Source: Dysgonomonas sp. 216
GTDB lineage: Bacteria > Bacteroidota > Bacteroidia > Bacteroidales > Dysgonomonadaceae
Assembly: GCF_010501065.1 (NCBI RefSeq)
Contig: NZ_QVMM01000002.1
Coordinates: forward strand, 1-64,000
Length of the DNA stretch: 64,000 nt
Direction: 5' to 3'
The notes beneath the pieces were generated by a model. That model worked only from the letters and a program-made list of their open reading frames with translations. It had not been told where the DNA came from and ran no database searches. The translations under genes were made by a program, and so were the position numbers. Shown piece by piece: positions 1 through 10,769 of the stretch (positions are counted from its first letter, which is position 1; the number at the start of each line of letters is the position of its first letter).

Positions 1-640
1 TGATGCAAAACGAACCAAAAAATCAAGACTGCGCCTGCTGTGCGACCCGCCATTTAGCTTGTTCACTGAACAAAAAATAACTCGCACAAAAGATTGTGCT
101 GACTTTTAAGTCAGGCTATGCTCAAACAGCTTTTTGTTCCGGGCGTTCACTTCGCTAAGCGGGTACCCCGCACATACGGCGAGGTCGGTCCTTTTTGCGA
201 TGCATTGTCTGAGAGCGGCCTTAGCTTCGACGGACAAGGCATGCAGGCGGCAAAGGCGTTAAAAATTAAAAGCTGTTTGAGCAGCTTTAGCTGCGAGTTA
301 TTTTTAATTTAGCCTTTACGGCTGCAATGCTGTCCCCAAGAAGGTACAGACGCAAAATGCCTTTTTGATTCCTTTTGCGGCATAGGGCAAAAGGAATGCA
401 AGTGATCTTCGATCACGCGCAGTAACAACAGTTAATTAATAAGTATAATTTTAAAGAACACTTGCTATATATTTATTCTATCAATATAGAATTACATGCA
501 ACTTACAATGCCATAAAATGCATATAATAAAAAAAACTGACATACCTGACAACTTTCTTTATTTTTAGTTTTATAGCATTTGTGTAGTATTTATCAATCT
601 CTAACACATCTCATTAAATAGATAAATACGTATTGAAATA
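1..640. other. Gene-free, GC-richer, hairpin-dense intergenic patch
   Basis: No convincing gene is visible. Bases 1-430 are clearly richer in G+C than the surroundings and hold many inverted repeats: an 11-bp stem at 368-378/387-397, a GTGATC-TTC-GATCAC hairpin at 402-416, a CTGACTT/AAGTCAG hairpin near 99-115, and a long-range 13-bp inverted repeat (73-85 with 293-305). An open frame of 64 codons at 118-312 has no recognisable features and crosses these repeats, so it was not called. From 430 to 640 the sequence becomes AT-rich and contains a dyad (475-492) repeated elsewhere in the window. This looks like a dispersed intergenic repeat or a structured RNA; which one cannot be told from one copy. 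Confidence 0.45.
475..550 (-). repeat. Repeated intergenic element, copy A (GTCAG ... ATTCTAT dyad)
   Basis: On the minus strand the sequence GTCAGGTATGTCAG (550-537) is followed by a T-run. Then, 49 bp from the second GTCAG, comes the dyad ATTCTAT-ATTG-ATAGAAT (492-475). The same 18-bp dyad, with the same GTCAG doublet and the same spacing, occurs at 58211-58286, and a looser copy lies at 58393-58460. Function unknown; it could be an operator-promoter unit, a small RNA or a mobile-repeat relic. Confidence 0.5.
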
Positions 641-3600
641 TTACCTGACAACACCTTTCATGTTATATTGCTTACCCGAATCTATAACCTTTACAATGTA
701 AACGCCACTTGGCAAATAAACAGTTTCGGAATCGCTCTTACATACACCCTGTTTCATCAACATTCCGTTAACCGAATAAACAATATAGCTTCCTTTATCT
801 GGCAAGTTAGTTAGGCATAAAACACCCTTCCCGCTATACAATGTAGGCGCATTTGTATCAACCATCTCATTATCGATACTTGTCCCTCCCCCATCTGTCA
901 GTTTTATTAATGCCCATTGCTGATTGTAATTACCTGACCATTTAAATGCCCAAAAACCTATTTTAGCACCCGAGCTTGTGCTTGCGTTATCAACATCCAA
1001 CGCTTTATTAGTTCTAGTAGATGTAATTTTGGCATATCCGTTATCGGTATGCTCAACCAAGAATGTTTGTCCCAATAAGTCGCCCGAGGCTTCCTTTATT
1101 TCGGCGTAATATTCATCGTTATCCGAAATCAAATTACCGGTATTTTTATTAGAAATTGTATAATAATCGCCGGCTTTTGCAAATATCCATTGCTGATCGC
1201 TATTATTATAATCTGACGAATAAGTAGATTGAATAAGCAGATTGTCGCTTTGGGCAAGGGCATTCTCACTGTTACGGCTAACAATCGCATACGGAACATT
1301 AATTTCAGGAGCTTCGAATGTATATGTTTTAGCAGTGCTGTTACTATCGAAATAAATATTATCGACCCATACTTTAGTATTAAGTTTAGATGTTGCATAC
1401 GGAGATATCTTCACTTCATATACAATATTCCCTATATAAGCCTCCATATCCACAACTAAATCGCGCCACGAATTTGTTCCGAATATTTTGTCTGCCGATA
1501 TATCACCAACCGATATATTCGCCTTTGTTCCTTCGGCATGCTTTATCATTACATGGAGGTAACGAGTATTATCGGTTATTTTCAGAGGCGAAGAAAGTTT
1601 TATCGCCACAGTATCAGTAGTTGCTAACGATCCGGAAGTGGGAACCAAAAACGACAACGCATTACCTAAAACATTTAACCCCGTCTTATCGTCGTTCGGC
1701 TCTATTTTGTATATTACATTATTATTGGTTAGCATCTCTGCACGGTAATTATCCGATTCAAAATCTATTACCGAACTTTCCTCTGTAATTTCTCTCGGAT
1801 CAGGATTGTTATTAATAACTATATTATCGAGACACAGAGATACCTGATTATGAGAAGACATAAAAATAAGAGAATCTATAAACGTTCCTGATTTCAGGTC
1901 AATAACTACATCCTTCCATTCGCTGCCTGCATTTAAAACAACAACATCATCAGGCAGATTGCCATTCGCTACCGAATTAGCATCCATACCGGTATATGTC
2001 ATAACATGCAGATAGCGGAACTTTTCGGATGTAAGTAATGTATTATTCAAATTATATATTATGCTGTCGCCATCCATTATTTGTACTGCAAGGTTCTTTC
2101 CGCTGTTATTAAGCGCTTCATTTTTCATATTATCTTCAACCGAAAAAAACGCAGTATTACTTCTGAACCCATTGGCATTATTGTCCTCAAATGTAATTTC
2201 GCTAAGGATGTCGAACATTTGTTTATCGGCAAACAGAACAGGAATAATCAAGGTGGTAACCGACTGCCTTGTGGTACTCACATCTATAACTTCCGAATCG
2301 ATTTTTTTATCTAACTGTTTCTGACAATTCCTTATTGAATTTGTCAGGTAAACAACAGCTTTTTCGCCAATAGCATTAAACGCCGAAAGATCGCAAGCAA
2401 ACGTTCGATTTCCATCGGTATTGTTTATAAAACAAAGCACAAGTTCGTCTCTTTGCGGATTAACGGCAGCAAGAACATTTTCGTTGTTTGTTTTTATTAT
2501 TGTGTAGCCTTGCTTAACAAAACGGGTAACCTGCATGCGTATGTAAAAATTCTTCACCCTATAATAAGTCTGTTCAGCAAAATTACAACGTATCTGGCAC
2601 CAAGTATCGTTCCATTCCTCCATCAATTGCCAATCGAGCCAAGCCGAAGGGCGCATAAGTCGCATATCGTCAAACAAACGCTGAGCCAAATCAATATTAT
2701 TTGCAATGCCCGAAGAACTGAACCCGGACGGCCCTGTCTCGGACTGCCATAAAGTTTTGTCTACCCTCTCCGATAGTCTTAATATACTGGCTCTTTCGGC
2801 ATTAGATCCTGAGTAGGAATGTGTATTTATTTGTCCGATTAAAGGCAATGTGTTCCCGTCAGAGATATAAGCATTCAGTGCTGTAATAAAATCGCTAAGA
2901 CTGGTTTCGTCCGATGCCGATATTACTGTATTCAGCCCCGATGCCTGTAATTTGGGGTATAGCTTTTTTATCAGTGATATTTGCGAAGAAGCTCCGAAAT
3001 GACACCCCTCCTGCCCTCCAAGATAACCCCAATAACTAGTTAGGGGTTCGTTAAAAGGCTCTAAAGTTTTAAATTCTATGCCATATTCATCTTTATAGTG
3101 TTTACAAACATCAATTAAATAGTCGCAAAAAGCATCGTAATATTCGGGTTTCAGGTTATCTATTCCAGCCGGATTATTTCCTGCCGAACATCCGCTATAT
3201 GTCATCCAATAAGGAGGAGAATTAGAAAAAGCCTCAAATATAGCATCGGGGCGCTTTTCTTTAATTTTCAGCATTATTTTTCTTTGTCCGGCGTCGGCAG
3301 TCCAATCATAAGCTGCTGTTTCCGATGGCTTAAACCCCTCCATTTCGGCCCGTACTCCTTTTCCCGACACCATATGACCTTCTTCATCCCCGGTTGTGTA
3401 ATGCGAAGGATCGTCGCCCCCACCTATATTGTATCGGAATATGTTCATATTCAATCCATCGGGCGAGGTTATCCAATCAACAATTTCGTCAATCTTGTCG
3501 TCGTCCCACCGACCGACCATATGGGCCCACCAACAAAGGGACGCCCCCCACCCCTCAACCTGCTGATATTGGGTTTGAGGATCAATTTTAACATTAATAT

Positions 3601-3670
3601 TCTGTGATGAAACTTTCATCGAAACTGCTAAAAGCAGAACTGTTGAAAAGATTAGTAATTTAGTTTTCAT
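641..3670 (-). CDS. Secreted GH30-like glycoside hydrolase with lectin-like and C-terminal sorting modules
   Basis: This 1009-residue protein has a signal peptide (about 1-23) and a GH30-type catalytic domain to about residue 470. The opening motif EGWGASLCWW, the probable acid/base Glu208 in EPFNEP and the probable nucleophile Glu311 in WQSETG fit the endo-beta-1,6-galactanase-like branch of GH30; that substrate is inference. Two beta-sandwich modules follow (about 490-640 and 645-785). A ricin-B-like region lies around 790-935 with repeated Q-x-W motifs (DQQWIF, NQQWAL). The last ~65 residues (GSYIVYSVNG ... GVYIVKVIDSGKQY ...) resemble a type A C-terminal sorting domain of type IX secretion, so the protein is probably exported or surface-bound. 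It stands alone on the minus strand, apart from the glycoside hydrolase cluster at 20-36 kb. Confidence 0.85.
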   Translation of the reverse strand: MKTKLLIFSTVLLLAVSMKVSSQNINVKIDPQTQYQQVEGWGASLCWWAHMVGRWDDDKIDEIVDWITSPDGLNMNIFRYNIGGGDDPSHYTTGDEEGHMVSGKGVRAEMEGFKPSETAAYDWTADAGQRKIMLKIKEKRPDAIFEAFSNSPPYWMTYSGCSAGNNPAGIDNLKPEYYDAFCDYLIDVCKHYKDEYGIEFKTLEPFNEPLTSYWGYLGGQEGCHFGASSQISLIKKLYPKLQASGLNTVISASDETSLSDFITALNAYISDGNTLPLIGQINTHSYSGSNAERASILRLSERVDKTLWQSETGPSGFSSSGIANNIDLAQRLFDDMRLMRPSAWLDWQLMEEWNDTWCQIRCNFAEQTYYRVKNFYIRMQVTRFVKQGYTIIKTNNENVLAAVNPQRDELVLCFINNTDGNRTFACDLSAFNAIGEKAVVYLTNSIRNCQKQLDKKIDSEVIDVSTTRQSVTTLIIPVLFADKQMFDILSEITFEDNNANGFRSNTAFFSVEDNMKNEALNNSGKNLAVQIMDGDSIIYNLNNTLLTSEKFRYLHVMTYTGMDANSVANGNLPDDVVVLNAGSEWKDVVIDLKSGTFIDSLIFMSSHNQVSLCLDNIVINNNPDPREITEESSVIDFESDNYRAEMLTNNNVIYKIEPNDDKTGLNVLGNALSFLVPTSGSLATTDTVAIKLSSPLKITDNTRYLHVMIKHAEGTKANISVGDISADKIFGTNSWRDLVVDMEAYIGNIVYEVKISPYATSKLNTKVWVDNIYFDSNSTAKTYTFEAPEINVPYAIVSRNSENALAQSDNLLIQSTYSSDYNNSDQQWIFAKAGDYYTISNKNTGNLISDNDEYYAEIKEASGDLLGQTFLVEHTDNGYAKITSTRTNKALDVDNASTSSGAKIGFWAFKWSGNYNQQWALIKLTDGGGTSIDNEMVDTNAPTLYSGKGVLCLTNLPDKGSYIVYSVNGMLMKQGVCKSDSETVYLPSGVYIVKVIDSGKQYNMKGVVR

Positions 3671-4017
3671 TATTTCTATTTTCCAGGTATTTATTCTTCG
3701 GTTTAGACCTTATAAACAAAGAAATAGAAATTTATCGAGATTAAAAGCACTGCTCTGAATTTAGGAACAAATACCCCCCTAATTTGAAATAAATTTTGAC
3801 TCTCGCCCCTACAATATACCTGTTGCCGGTTTACACAGATAAACAAAACAATTATCGCCACATAACTCCCTGTGGCTCTTTGTTTATAAGTTTTATAGCT
3901 CAATAAATTCGGCAAGTTTGCATTTCGTTAAAGTCTTATCTTGAATTTAACAGATAAAAATGTATCTTTGCCAACTGAATAAATAAAACTAAGGCGCAAA
4001 ACTTTAAACTGCAATAA
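3671..4017. other. Divergent intergenic region with promoter
   Basis: This 347-bp AT-rich gap separates the leftward GH30-like gene from the rightward PDZ gene. It should carry both promoters; only the rightward one is recognisable (3941-3970). A 70-codon leftward open frame at 3703-3915 has no recognisable product and is not called. Confidence 0.5.
3941..3970 (+). promoter_or_regulatory. Bacteroidetes-type promoter of the PDZ gene
   Basis: A TTGA element (3941-3944) and TATCTTTG (3963-3970) are separated by 18 bp, close to the Bacteroidetes primary sigma consensus TTTG-N19-TAnnTTTG. It lies 47 bp before the start at 4018. Confidence 0.6.
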
Positions 4018-5439
4018 ATGAAACTTTTATTATCATCACTTTTGCTTATAATCTCCGTTTTGGGAATGAAAGCCCAGTCGGTTGAACGTACTTGTCATTT
4101 TGGAATCACATTCGAAATAAGCAATAACCCGAACTGGGGGTATGGCGAACCCGTTATATTGTCGGTAGAATCAAACTCTCCGGCAAAAAGAGCAGGAATA
4201 CAACCCGGCGATATTATTATGGAAATAAATGGCGCTGCCACTTACCTGCGTAACTATCAAACAATAGCCTCGTGGTTATTTAATTCCGACTCGGACTATT
4301 CAATTCTTACAATTCGGAATTTAAATACCTATTTCAAAGAATACGAACTTCCTCGTCAATGCCGTTCAATTAATTCGATAGGCGAATACGAACTGGCTAC
4401 ATCGTTTTCGATGTACAGTATAGAAGACACACAAGAAAGATCTTTTACGCTTCCCCTGAAAATAGCAGCCAATAAAGATGTCGACTATACAGACTATCAC
4501 ACCTTCAGTTTCATGGAAACATCGGGGGCTCCTGATGTCGACAGTTATATAAACGCAGAAATTGAGCGTGCTCTTTTAGAAAAAGGTTTGGTTTTAGACA
4601 ATGAAAATCCCGATATCTTAGTTCAAACCGATTATAGCTACCAACCAAATCCGAAACTAAGAAATTCGACCAATAAAAAAACATGGCGTTACGATCCTAT
4701 AACCGAAAAGATGGTTTTATTACCCATTTTTTCGGGCGACGATTCAAATGCCGAACAAGAAGGTAGTATCGAACTTCACTTTAGCATAAGGTTTTACGAG
4801 CAAAAACTTATCGATCCCGAAAATCCAACGCTTATATGGGAAGCAAACGTAAGGGAGTATCTTAGCAACGATAGTTATTCTCTTGAGGATTACATCCGTA
4901 CTCATGCATCACTTATTATGATGCAATTCCCCTATTCGGTAGATAAAACATTTGCGCGTTATACTGTAAGCTTCAAGAAATATAATTATACGGGATTAAA
5001 TTATAATTTCGATGACTTAAAAACCATTACAGAAGTCGATCCAAATTCTCCGGCTTATAATGCAGGTATAAAACCCGGAGCTATTATCGAGAAAATAGAT
5101 GGTAGTAAATTCAATTTCACAAAAGACGACGTAATGGAAGGATACAAACGTTTTATTGTTGAAACAATGAAACTAAGAAATCCGGCAACCCAATTTACCG
5201 ACGCTAACGGTTATCCCAATGCGATGTATTGGAAACATGATAAATATGGCGATGTAAGAAAAGCTTTCAAGAAAGGAATTTATGCAGCAACAATGCAGTA
5301 CCTTTACAACTTCAATGCCTATGTATCGCAAAGCAATTCAAGCAACTCAATCATCATAGAAGCTAAGATAGACGGAAAATCAAAGAAATTTACTATCAAA
5401 CCCGAAATTAAGAAATCGATAGCGGTAAAAGCATTCTAA
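4018..5439 (+). CDS. Secreted PDZ-DUF4136-PDZ protein
   Basis: This 473-residue protein starts with a signal peptide (about 1-19, ending KAQ). A PDZ-like domain follows (about 30-110; SPAKRAGIQPGDIIMEING). The middle region (about 140-320) reads like a DUF4136 domain: a beta-strand opening with Y-x-T-F-S-F, a helix of alternating E/R residues, and the ENPDILVQTDY strand. A second PDZ-like domain (about 325-370; NSPAYNAGIKPGAIIEKIDG) and a basic C-terminal tail complete it. PDZ domains usually bind peptide termini or protein loops, so an envelope-assembly or protease-adaptor role is possible, but no protease residues are seen. It is a single-gene unit with its own promoter and terminator. Confidence 0.75.
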   Translation: MKLLLSSLLLIISVLGMKAQSVERTCHFGITFEISNNPNWGYGEPVILSVESNSPAKRAGIQPGDIIMEINGAATYLRNYQTIASWLFNSDSDYSILTIRNLNTYFKEYELPRQCRSINSIGEYELATSFSMYSIEDTQERSFTLPLKIAANKDVDYTDYHTFSFMETSGAPDVDSYINAEIERALLEKGLVLDNENPDILVQTDYSYQPNPKLRNSTNKKTWRYDPITEKMVLLPIFSGDDSNAEQEGSIELHFSIRFYEQKLIDPENPTLIWEANVREYLSNDSYSLEDYIRTHASLIMMQFPYSVDKTFARYTVSFKKYNYTGLNYNFDDLKTITEVDPNSPAYNAGIKPGAIIEKIDGSKFNFTKDDVMEGYKRFIVETMKLRNPATQFTDANGYPNAMYWKHDKYGDVRKAFKKGIYAATMQYLYNFNAYVSQSNSSNSIIIEAKIDGKSKKFTIKPEIKKSIAVKAF

Positions 5440-5473
5440 CATTGAGATTTCAAATAAATTACATATAATAATT

Positions 5474-5507
5474 GGTGAATAGTAAAAACAACTATTCACC
5501 ATTTTGT
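5474..5507 (+). terminator. Rho-independent terminator after the PDZ gene
   Basis: A perfect 10-bp stem GGTGAATAGT/ACTATTCACC (5474-5483, 5491-5500) with a 7-base A-rich loop is followed by ATTTTG. It ends the unit before the ABC-F gene at 5524. Confidence 0.75.
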
Positions 5508-5514
5508 TTATTAA

Positions 5515-7140
<1,626 letters not shown>

Positions 7141-7167
7141 ACTTTCGATTAAATTATTAGATACAAG

Positions 7168-7214
7168 AAAGCAACATAACAATACGACCAATTTACGTTA
7201 TGTTGCTTTTTCAT
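7168..7214 (+). terminator. Rho-independent terminator after the ABC-F gene
   Basis: A perfect 13-bp stem (7168-7180 with 7197-7209, core GCAACATAAC/GTTATGTTGC) is followed by a T-rich tract. It lies 28 bp after the ABC-F stop. Confidence 0.8.
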
Positions 7215-7296
7215 TCATATAATTTTTTATAACGTCCTGTATTTCTTTAAAGTATTTGTTATTTTTGTGGAGTTTTCAAAAAATAAACCATAATAA

Positions 7297-8193
7297 ATGA
7301 CAACCGTACATATCGACACCTGCCCCGTTTGCGGAAATAATAAATTTACAGATAAACTAAAATACAAAGATTATTTAGCGTCGGGCGAGGAGTTTACGAT
7401 TCTTGAATGCGATAAGTGCGGATTTGCATTTACCCAAAATTTTCCATCCGAAGATGTGATAGGCCGTTATTACGATGCCCCCGAATATGTATCGCATAGC
7501 GATACGCAAAAAGGATTTATAAATACATTATACCATATTGTCCGGAAAATTACCCTTAAATCGAAGTCGAAATTGGTCATAAAAAATTCAGGAATCGCCA
7601 AAGGAGAAATTCTTGACATAGGTACCGGTACGGGCTACTTTCTGAATAGAATGAAAGAATGCGGATGGACGGTAACAGGTATAGAGAAAGAAGAATCGGC
7701 ACGTGAATATGCAAAAGATAAATTCGGGATGAACTTCCACGAATCCGAACATTTATTTAACATAACAGCAGAATCGAAAAATGCAGTTTCGATGTGGCAT
7801 GTTTTAGAACACGTTGAACAACTAAACGAAACCATGAGTGCTATTCGCCGGATACTAAAACCCGATGGAACAGCGATAATAGCATTACCTAACAAAAAAT
7901 CGGCAGACGCAAACTGCTATAAAAAATATTGGGCGGCATACGATGTGCCACGCCATTTATGGCATTTTTCGCCCGAAGACTTCCGTACGCTTGCCGAAAA
8001 ACACGGTTTTAGTGTAATAAAAATGAAGCCTATGTACTTTGATGTTTTTTATATATCTCTTTTGAGCGAAAAAAATAAAAAGACAATACTCGCAAGCCTT
8101 GTAGGACTGATAAAAGGAGGTTTTTTGTTTTTGCAAAGCCTTTCGGGCATAACAAAATGCAGTTCGGTTGTATACATATTAAAGAAAAATTAG
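7297..8193 (+). CDS. Class I SAM-dependent methyltransferase with N-terminal zinc ribbon
   Basis: This 298-residue protein opens with two Cys pairs (CPVCG near residue 6 and CDKCG near 46) forming a zinc-ribbon-like module. A class I methyltransferase fold follows: motif I is ILDIGTGTGYF (about 107), with the acidic GIEKE strand end and the MWHVLEHV motif near 165. This arrangement is common in methyltransferases located among envelope-polysaccharide genes. The substrate cannot be read from the sequence. It is first in a tight run with the YfhO-like protein (20-bp gap), a GT2 and queG, which suggests co-transcription and a link with cell-surface glycan or lipid modification. Confidence 0.85.
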   Translation: MTTVHIDTCPVCGNNKFTDKLKYKDYLASGEEFTILECDKCGFAFTQNFPSEDVIGRYYDAPEYVSHSDTQKGFINTLYHIVRKITLKSKSKLVIKNSGIAKGEILDIGTGTGYFLNRMKECGWTVTGIEKEESAREYAKDKFGMNFHESEHLFNITAESKNAVSMWHVLEHVEQLNETMSAIRRILKPDGTAIIALPNKKSADANCYKKYWAAYDVPRHLWHFSPEDFRTLAEKHGFSVIKMKPMYFDVFYISLLSEKNKKTILASLVGLIKGGFLFLQSLSGITKCSSVVYILKKN

Positions 8194-8213
8194 AAATCAC
8201 ATTTATATAAATT

Positions 8214-10769
8214 ATGATAGGTCAGAGAAAGAATCTTACGAAAAATATACTAACCCACTTAGTGGTAGTGTGTTGTTTTTTAGTTATAACATTGGTATAT
8301 TTTTCGCCTCAGTTTCAGGGTAAAGTAGTAAAACAGAACGATGTACACCACTTCACGGGTATGTCTCACGAATTGAGCGAATACTATGCAAAAGAAGGGC
8401 AATCATCGGTTTGGACAGGCTCGATGTTCTCGGGCATGCCTGCTTACCAGATAGGCGTATGGGGGTCTAATCCTAACTTACTCGATTATATAGAAAAACC
8501 CCTGAAAAATCTTGGAGCAGGAACTTCAGGCCCAGTATTCACAGGTATGCTCATGGCCTATTTGTTGTTTCTTGTTTTAGGCTTTGGCGCTCTACCGTCC
8601 GCACTGGGGGCCATTGCATTTTCGTTATCGTCATACAACATAGTTATTATAGAAGCCGGGCACGTTACCAAAGCCTGGGCTATAGCTTATATGCCGCTTA
8701 TTTTGGCCGGAATGCTGGTTATGTTCCGTAAAAAATATTTACTTGGAGGCTTACTTATGGCTATAGGCTTAGCCTTGCAAATAAAAAACAACCACCTCCA
8801 GATAACCTATTATACAGGACTTACTTGTGCATTTATATACTTGGGTTACTTATACAAAACCATAAAAGACAAAGATTTCAAAGGATTAGGTATAGGCACA
8901 GCCGTTTTAACAGTGGCTGTTGCGCTAGGGGCTATCAGCAATTCGGCAAATTTCTTCTCGAACTACGAGATGGCAGAAGAGAGTATCCGCGGGCAATCGG
9001 AGCTTTCGCAACCTTCCGAAACAGAAAAACAATCGTCAGGTTTAGACATCGAGTACGCTTTTCGTTGGAGTTATGGTAAAGCCGAAACATTTACATTACT
9101 TATTCCTAATTTATATGGAGGAGTATCTGCTCCGTTCGACGAAAAATCGGAAAGCTATAAAACATTAATAACAAATTATCAAAACAAAACCATTTCTGAG
9201 GCAGAAGCCAACGGCCTGATGCGCTTTATGTCGAAATACTGGGGCGATCAACCGTTTACTCAAGGTACTGTTTACTTTGGTGCTATCGTATGCTTTTTAT
9301 TCATACTGGGGATGATTGTTATAAAAAGCAAAATGAAGTGGATGTTCCTTGCTATATCGCTTTTCTTTATAGCACTGTCGTGGGGACGTCATTTCGAAAT
9401 ACTGAATAACTGGATGTTCTATAATTTCCCTCTTTATAACAAATTCAGGGCAGTTTCTATGGCTTTGGTCATTCCTTCTCTCACAATGGTTATTGTTGCA
9501 ATTTGGGGAGTAAAAGAGTATTTGAGCGGAACTATAGAAAAGAAAAAACTACACACAGCCTTATACTGGTCGGCAGGTGTAACCGGTATTTTCTGCCTTT
9601 TATTATGGCTTATTCCTACTTCGTTCCTTAGCTTTACAAAAGATAGTGAACTCCAAATAGCAAATCATTATGGATGGATGCTCGATGCTATGATTAAAGA
9701 CAGGGAAGCTTTGCTGACTGCCGATGCATTACGTTCGCTTATTTTTATACTGCTGGCTGCAGCTATATTATGGATTGCTGCCGGTACTAAAATGGCTAAA
9801 ACCAAAGCAAATATTATATTCACATCTTTGCTTGTTGTTTTAGTACTAGTCGATTTGTGGACGATTGATAAACGATTTCTTAACGAATCGAATTTTGTAA
9901 AAAAAGAACGCCCGGTTCAATTATTTCCCGAATCGGCTGCCGATAAATATATCTTACAAGACAAGTCGCCATCGTATAGGGTTCTGAATATGACTAACCC
10001 TAACGATTTAACAACAGCCTTTAACGAAGCCACAACAGCTTTCCACCACAAAGCTGTTGGAGGATATCATGCTGCAAAATTGCGCCGTTATCAGGAGTTG
10101 ATAGAACACCGCATTTTACCCGAAATGCAAATGATAGTAGCATCGTTCCAAACACAGAATATCGATAGTGTTATCGCTACATTCCAAGCAACCCCAACAC
10201 TAAATATGCTTAACACTAAATATGTGATACTTAGCCCGAATCAGCAACCATTAGAAAACCCATATCATTTTGGAAACGCATGGTTTGTATCGGGTTATAC
10301 ATTTGTTAATACCGCAGATGACGAAATTGCAGCATTAAACCATACAAACCCAGTAAAAACAGCAGTTATAAATAAACGCTTCGAGCAAGATCTGAATGGT
10401 TTAGCAATAACTCCTGACTCTACAGCATCAATAGAAATGACTCTGTATAAACCAGACAGGGTAGTTTACAAATCGAACGCCAAATCGGAACAGTTAGCTA
10501 TATTCTCCGAAATTTATTATGCTAATGGATGGGAAGCATATATTGACGGAAAACTTGTTCCTCATATCCAAGCCGACTGGGTTTTACGGGCTATGCGTAT
10601 TCCTGCAGGAGAGCACAACATTGAGTTTAAGTTTGTGCCTCATCAATACTATACTTCCCGCACGATATCGGAAATAAGTAGCGGATTACTTATTCTGCTG
10701 CTATTTGGAACTATTGTATACAGCTTTGTAGGAAAAAGAAAAGGAAACGAAACTTCCGTTGAGAAATGA
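8214..10769 (+). CDS. YfhO-family multispanning membrane protein
   Basis: This 851-residue protein has about 12-13 hydrophobic segments, mostly in residues 1-560, followed by an extracytoplasmic region and a final membrane segment near 825-845. The N-terminal VYFSPQFQGKVVKQNDVHHFTGM and the C-terminal YANGWEAYIDGK are characteristic of the YfhO/GT-C-like family. Members in Firmicutes help glycosylate lipoteichoic acid; in Bacteroidetes the role is unproven and a lipid-linked sugar transfer is inferred. Its stop codon overlaps the start of the following GT2 gene by 4 bases (ATGA), which indicates translational coupling. Confidence 0.88.
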   Translation: MIGQRKNLTKNILTHLVVVCCFLVITLVYFSPQFQGKVVKQNDVHHFTGMSHELSEYYAKEGQSSVWTGSMFSGMPAYQIGVWGSNPNLLDYIEKPLKNLGAGTSGPVFTGMLMAYLLFLVLGFGALPSALGAIAFSLSSYNIVIIEAGHVTKAWAIAYMPLILAGMLVMFRKKYLLGGLLMAIGLALQIKNNHLQITYYTGLTCAFIYLGYLYKTIKDKDFKGLGIGTAVLTVAVALGAISNSANFFSNYEMAEESIRGQSELSQPSETEKQSSGLDIEYAFRWSYGKAETFTLLIPNLYGGVSAPFDEKSESYKTLITNYQNKTISEAEANGLMRFMSKYWGDQPFTQGTVYFGAIVCFLFILGMIVIKSKMKWMFLAISLFFIALSWGRHFEILNNWMFYNFPLYNKFRAVSMALVIPSLTMVIVAIWGVKEYLSGTIEKKKLHTALYWSAGVTGIFCLLLWLIPTSFLSFTKDSELQIANHYGWMLDAMIKDREALLTADALRSLIFILLAAAILWIAAGTKMAKTKANIIFTSLLVVLVLVDLWTIDKRFLNESNFVKKERPVQLFPESAADKYILQDKSPSYRVLNMTNPNDLTTAFNEATTAFHHKAVGGYHAAKLRRYQELIEHRILPEMQMIVASFQTQNIDSVIATFQATPTLNMLNTKYVILSPNQQPLENPYHFGNAWFVSGYTFVNTADDEIAALNHTNPVKTAVINKRFEQDLNGLAITPDSTASIEMTLYKPDRVVYKSNAKSEQLAIFSEIYYANGWEAYIDGKLVPHIQADWVLRAMRIPAGEHNIEFKFVPHQYYTSRTISEISSGLLILLLFGTIVYSFVGKRKGNETSVEK

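Noticed and set aside
118..312. 64-codon open frame in the GC-rich patch
   Set aside because: It runs through inverted repeats, has no recognisable domain or signal, and its composition follows the repeat instead of local coding sequence.
3703..3915. 70-codon leftward frame upstream of the GH30-like gene
   Set aside because: No family resemblance, and it lies in a region expected to hold promoters.
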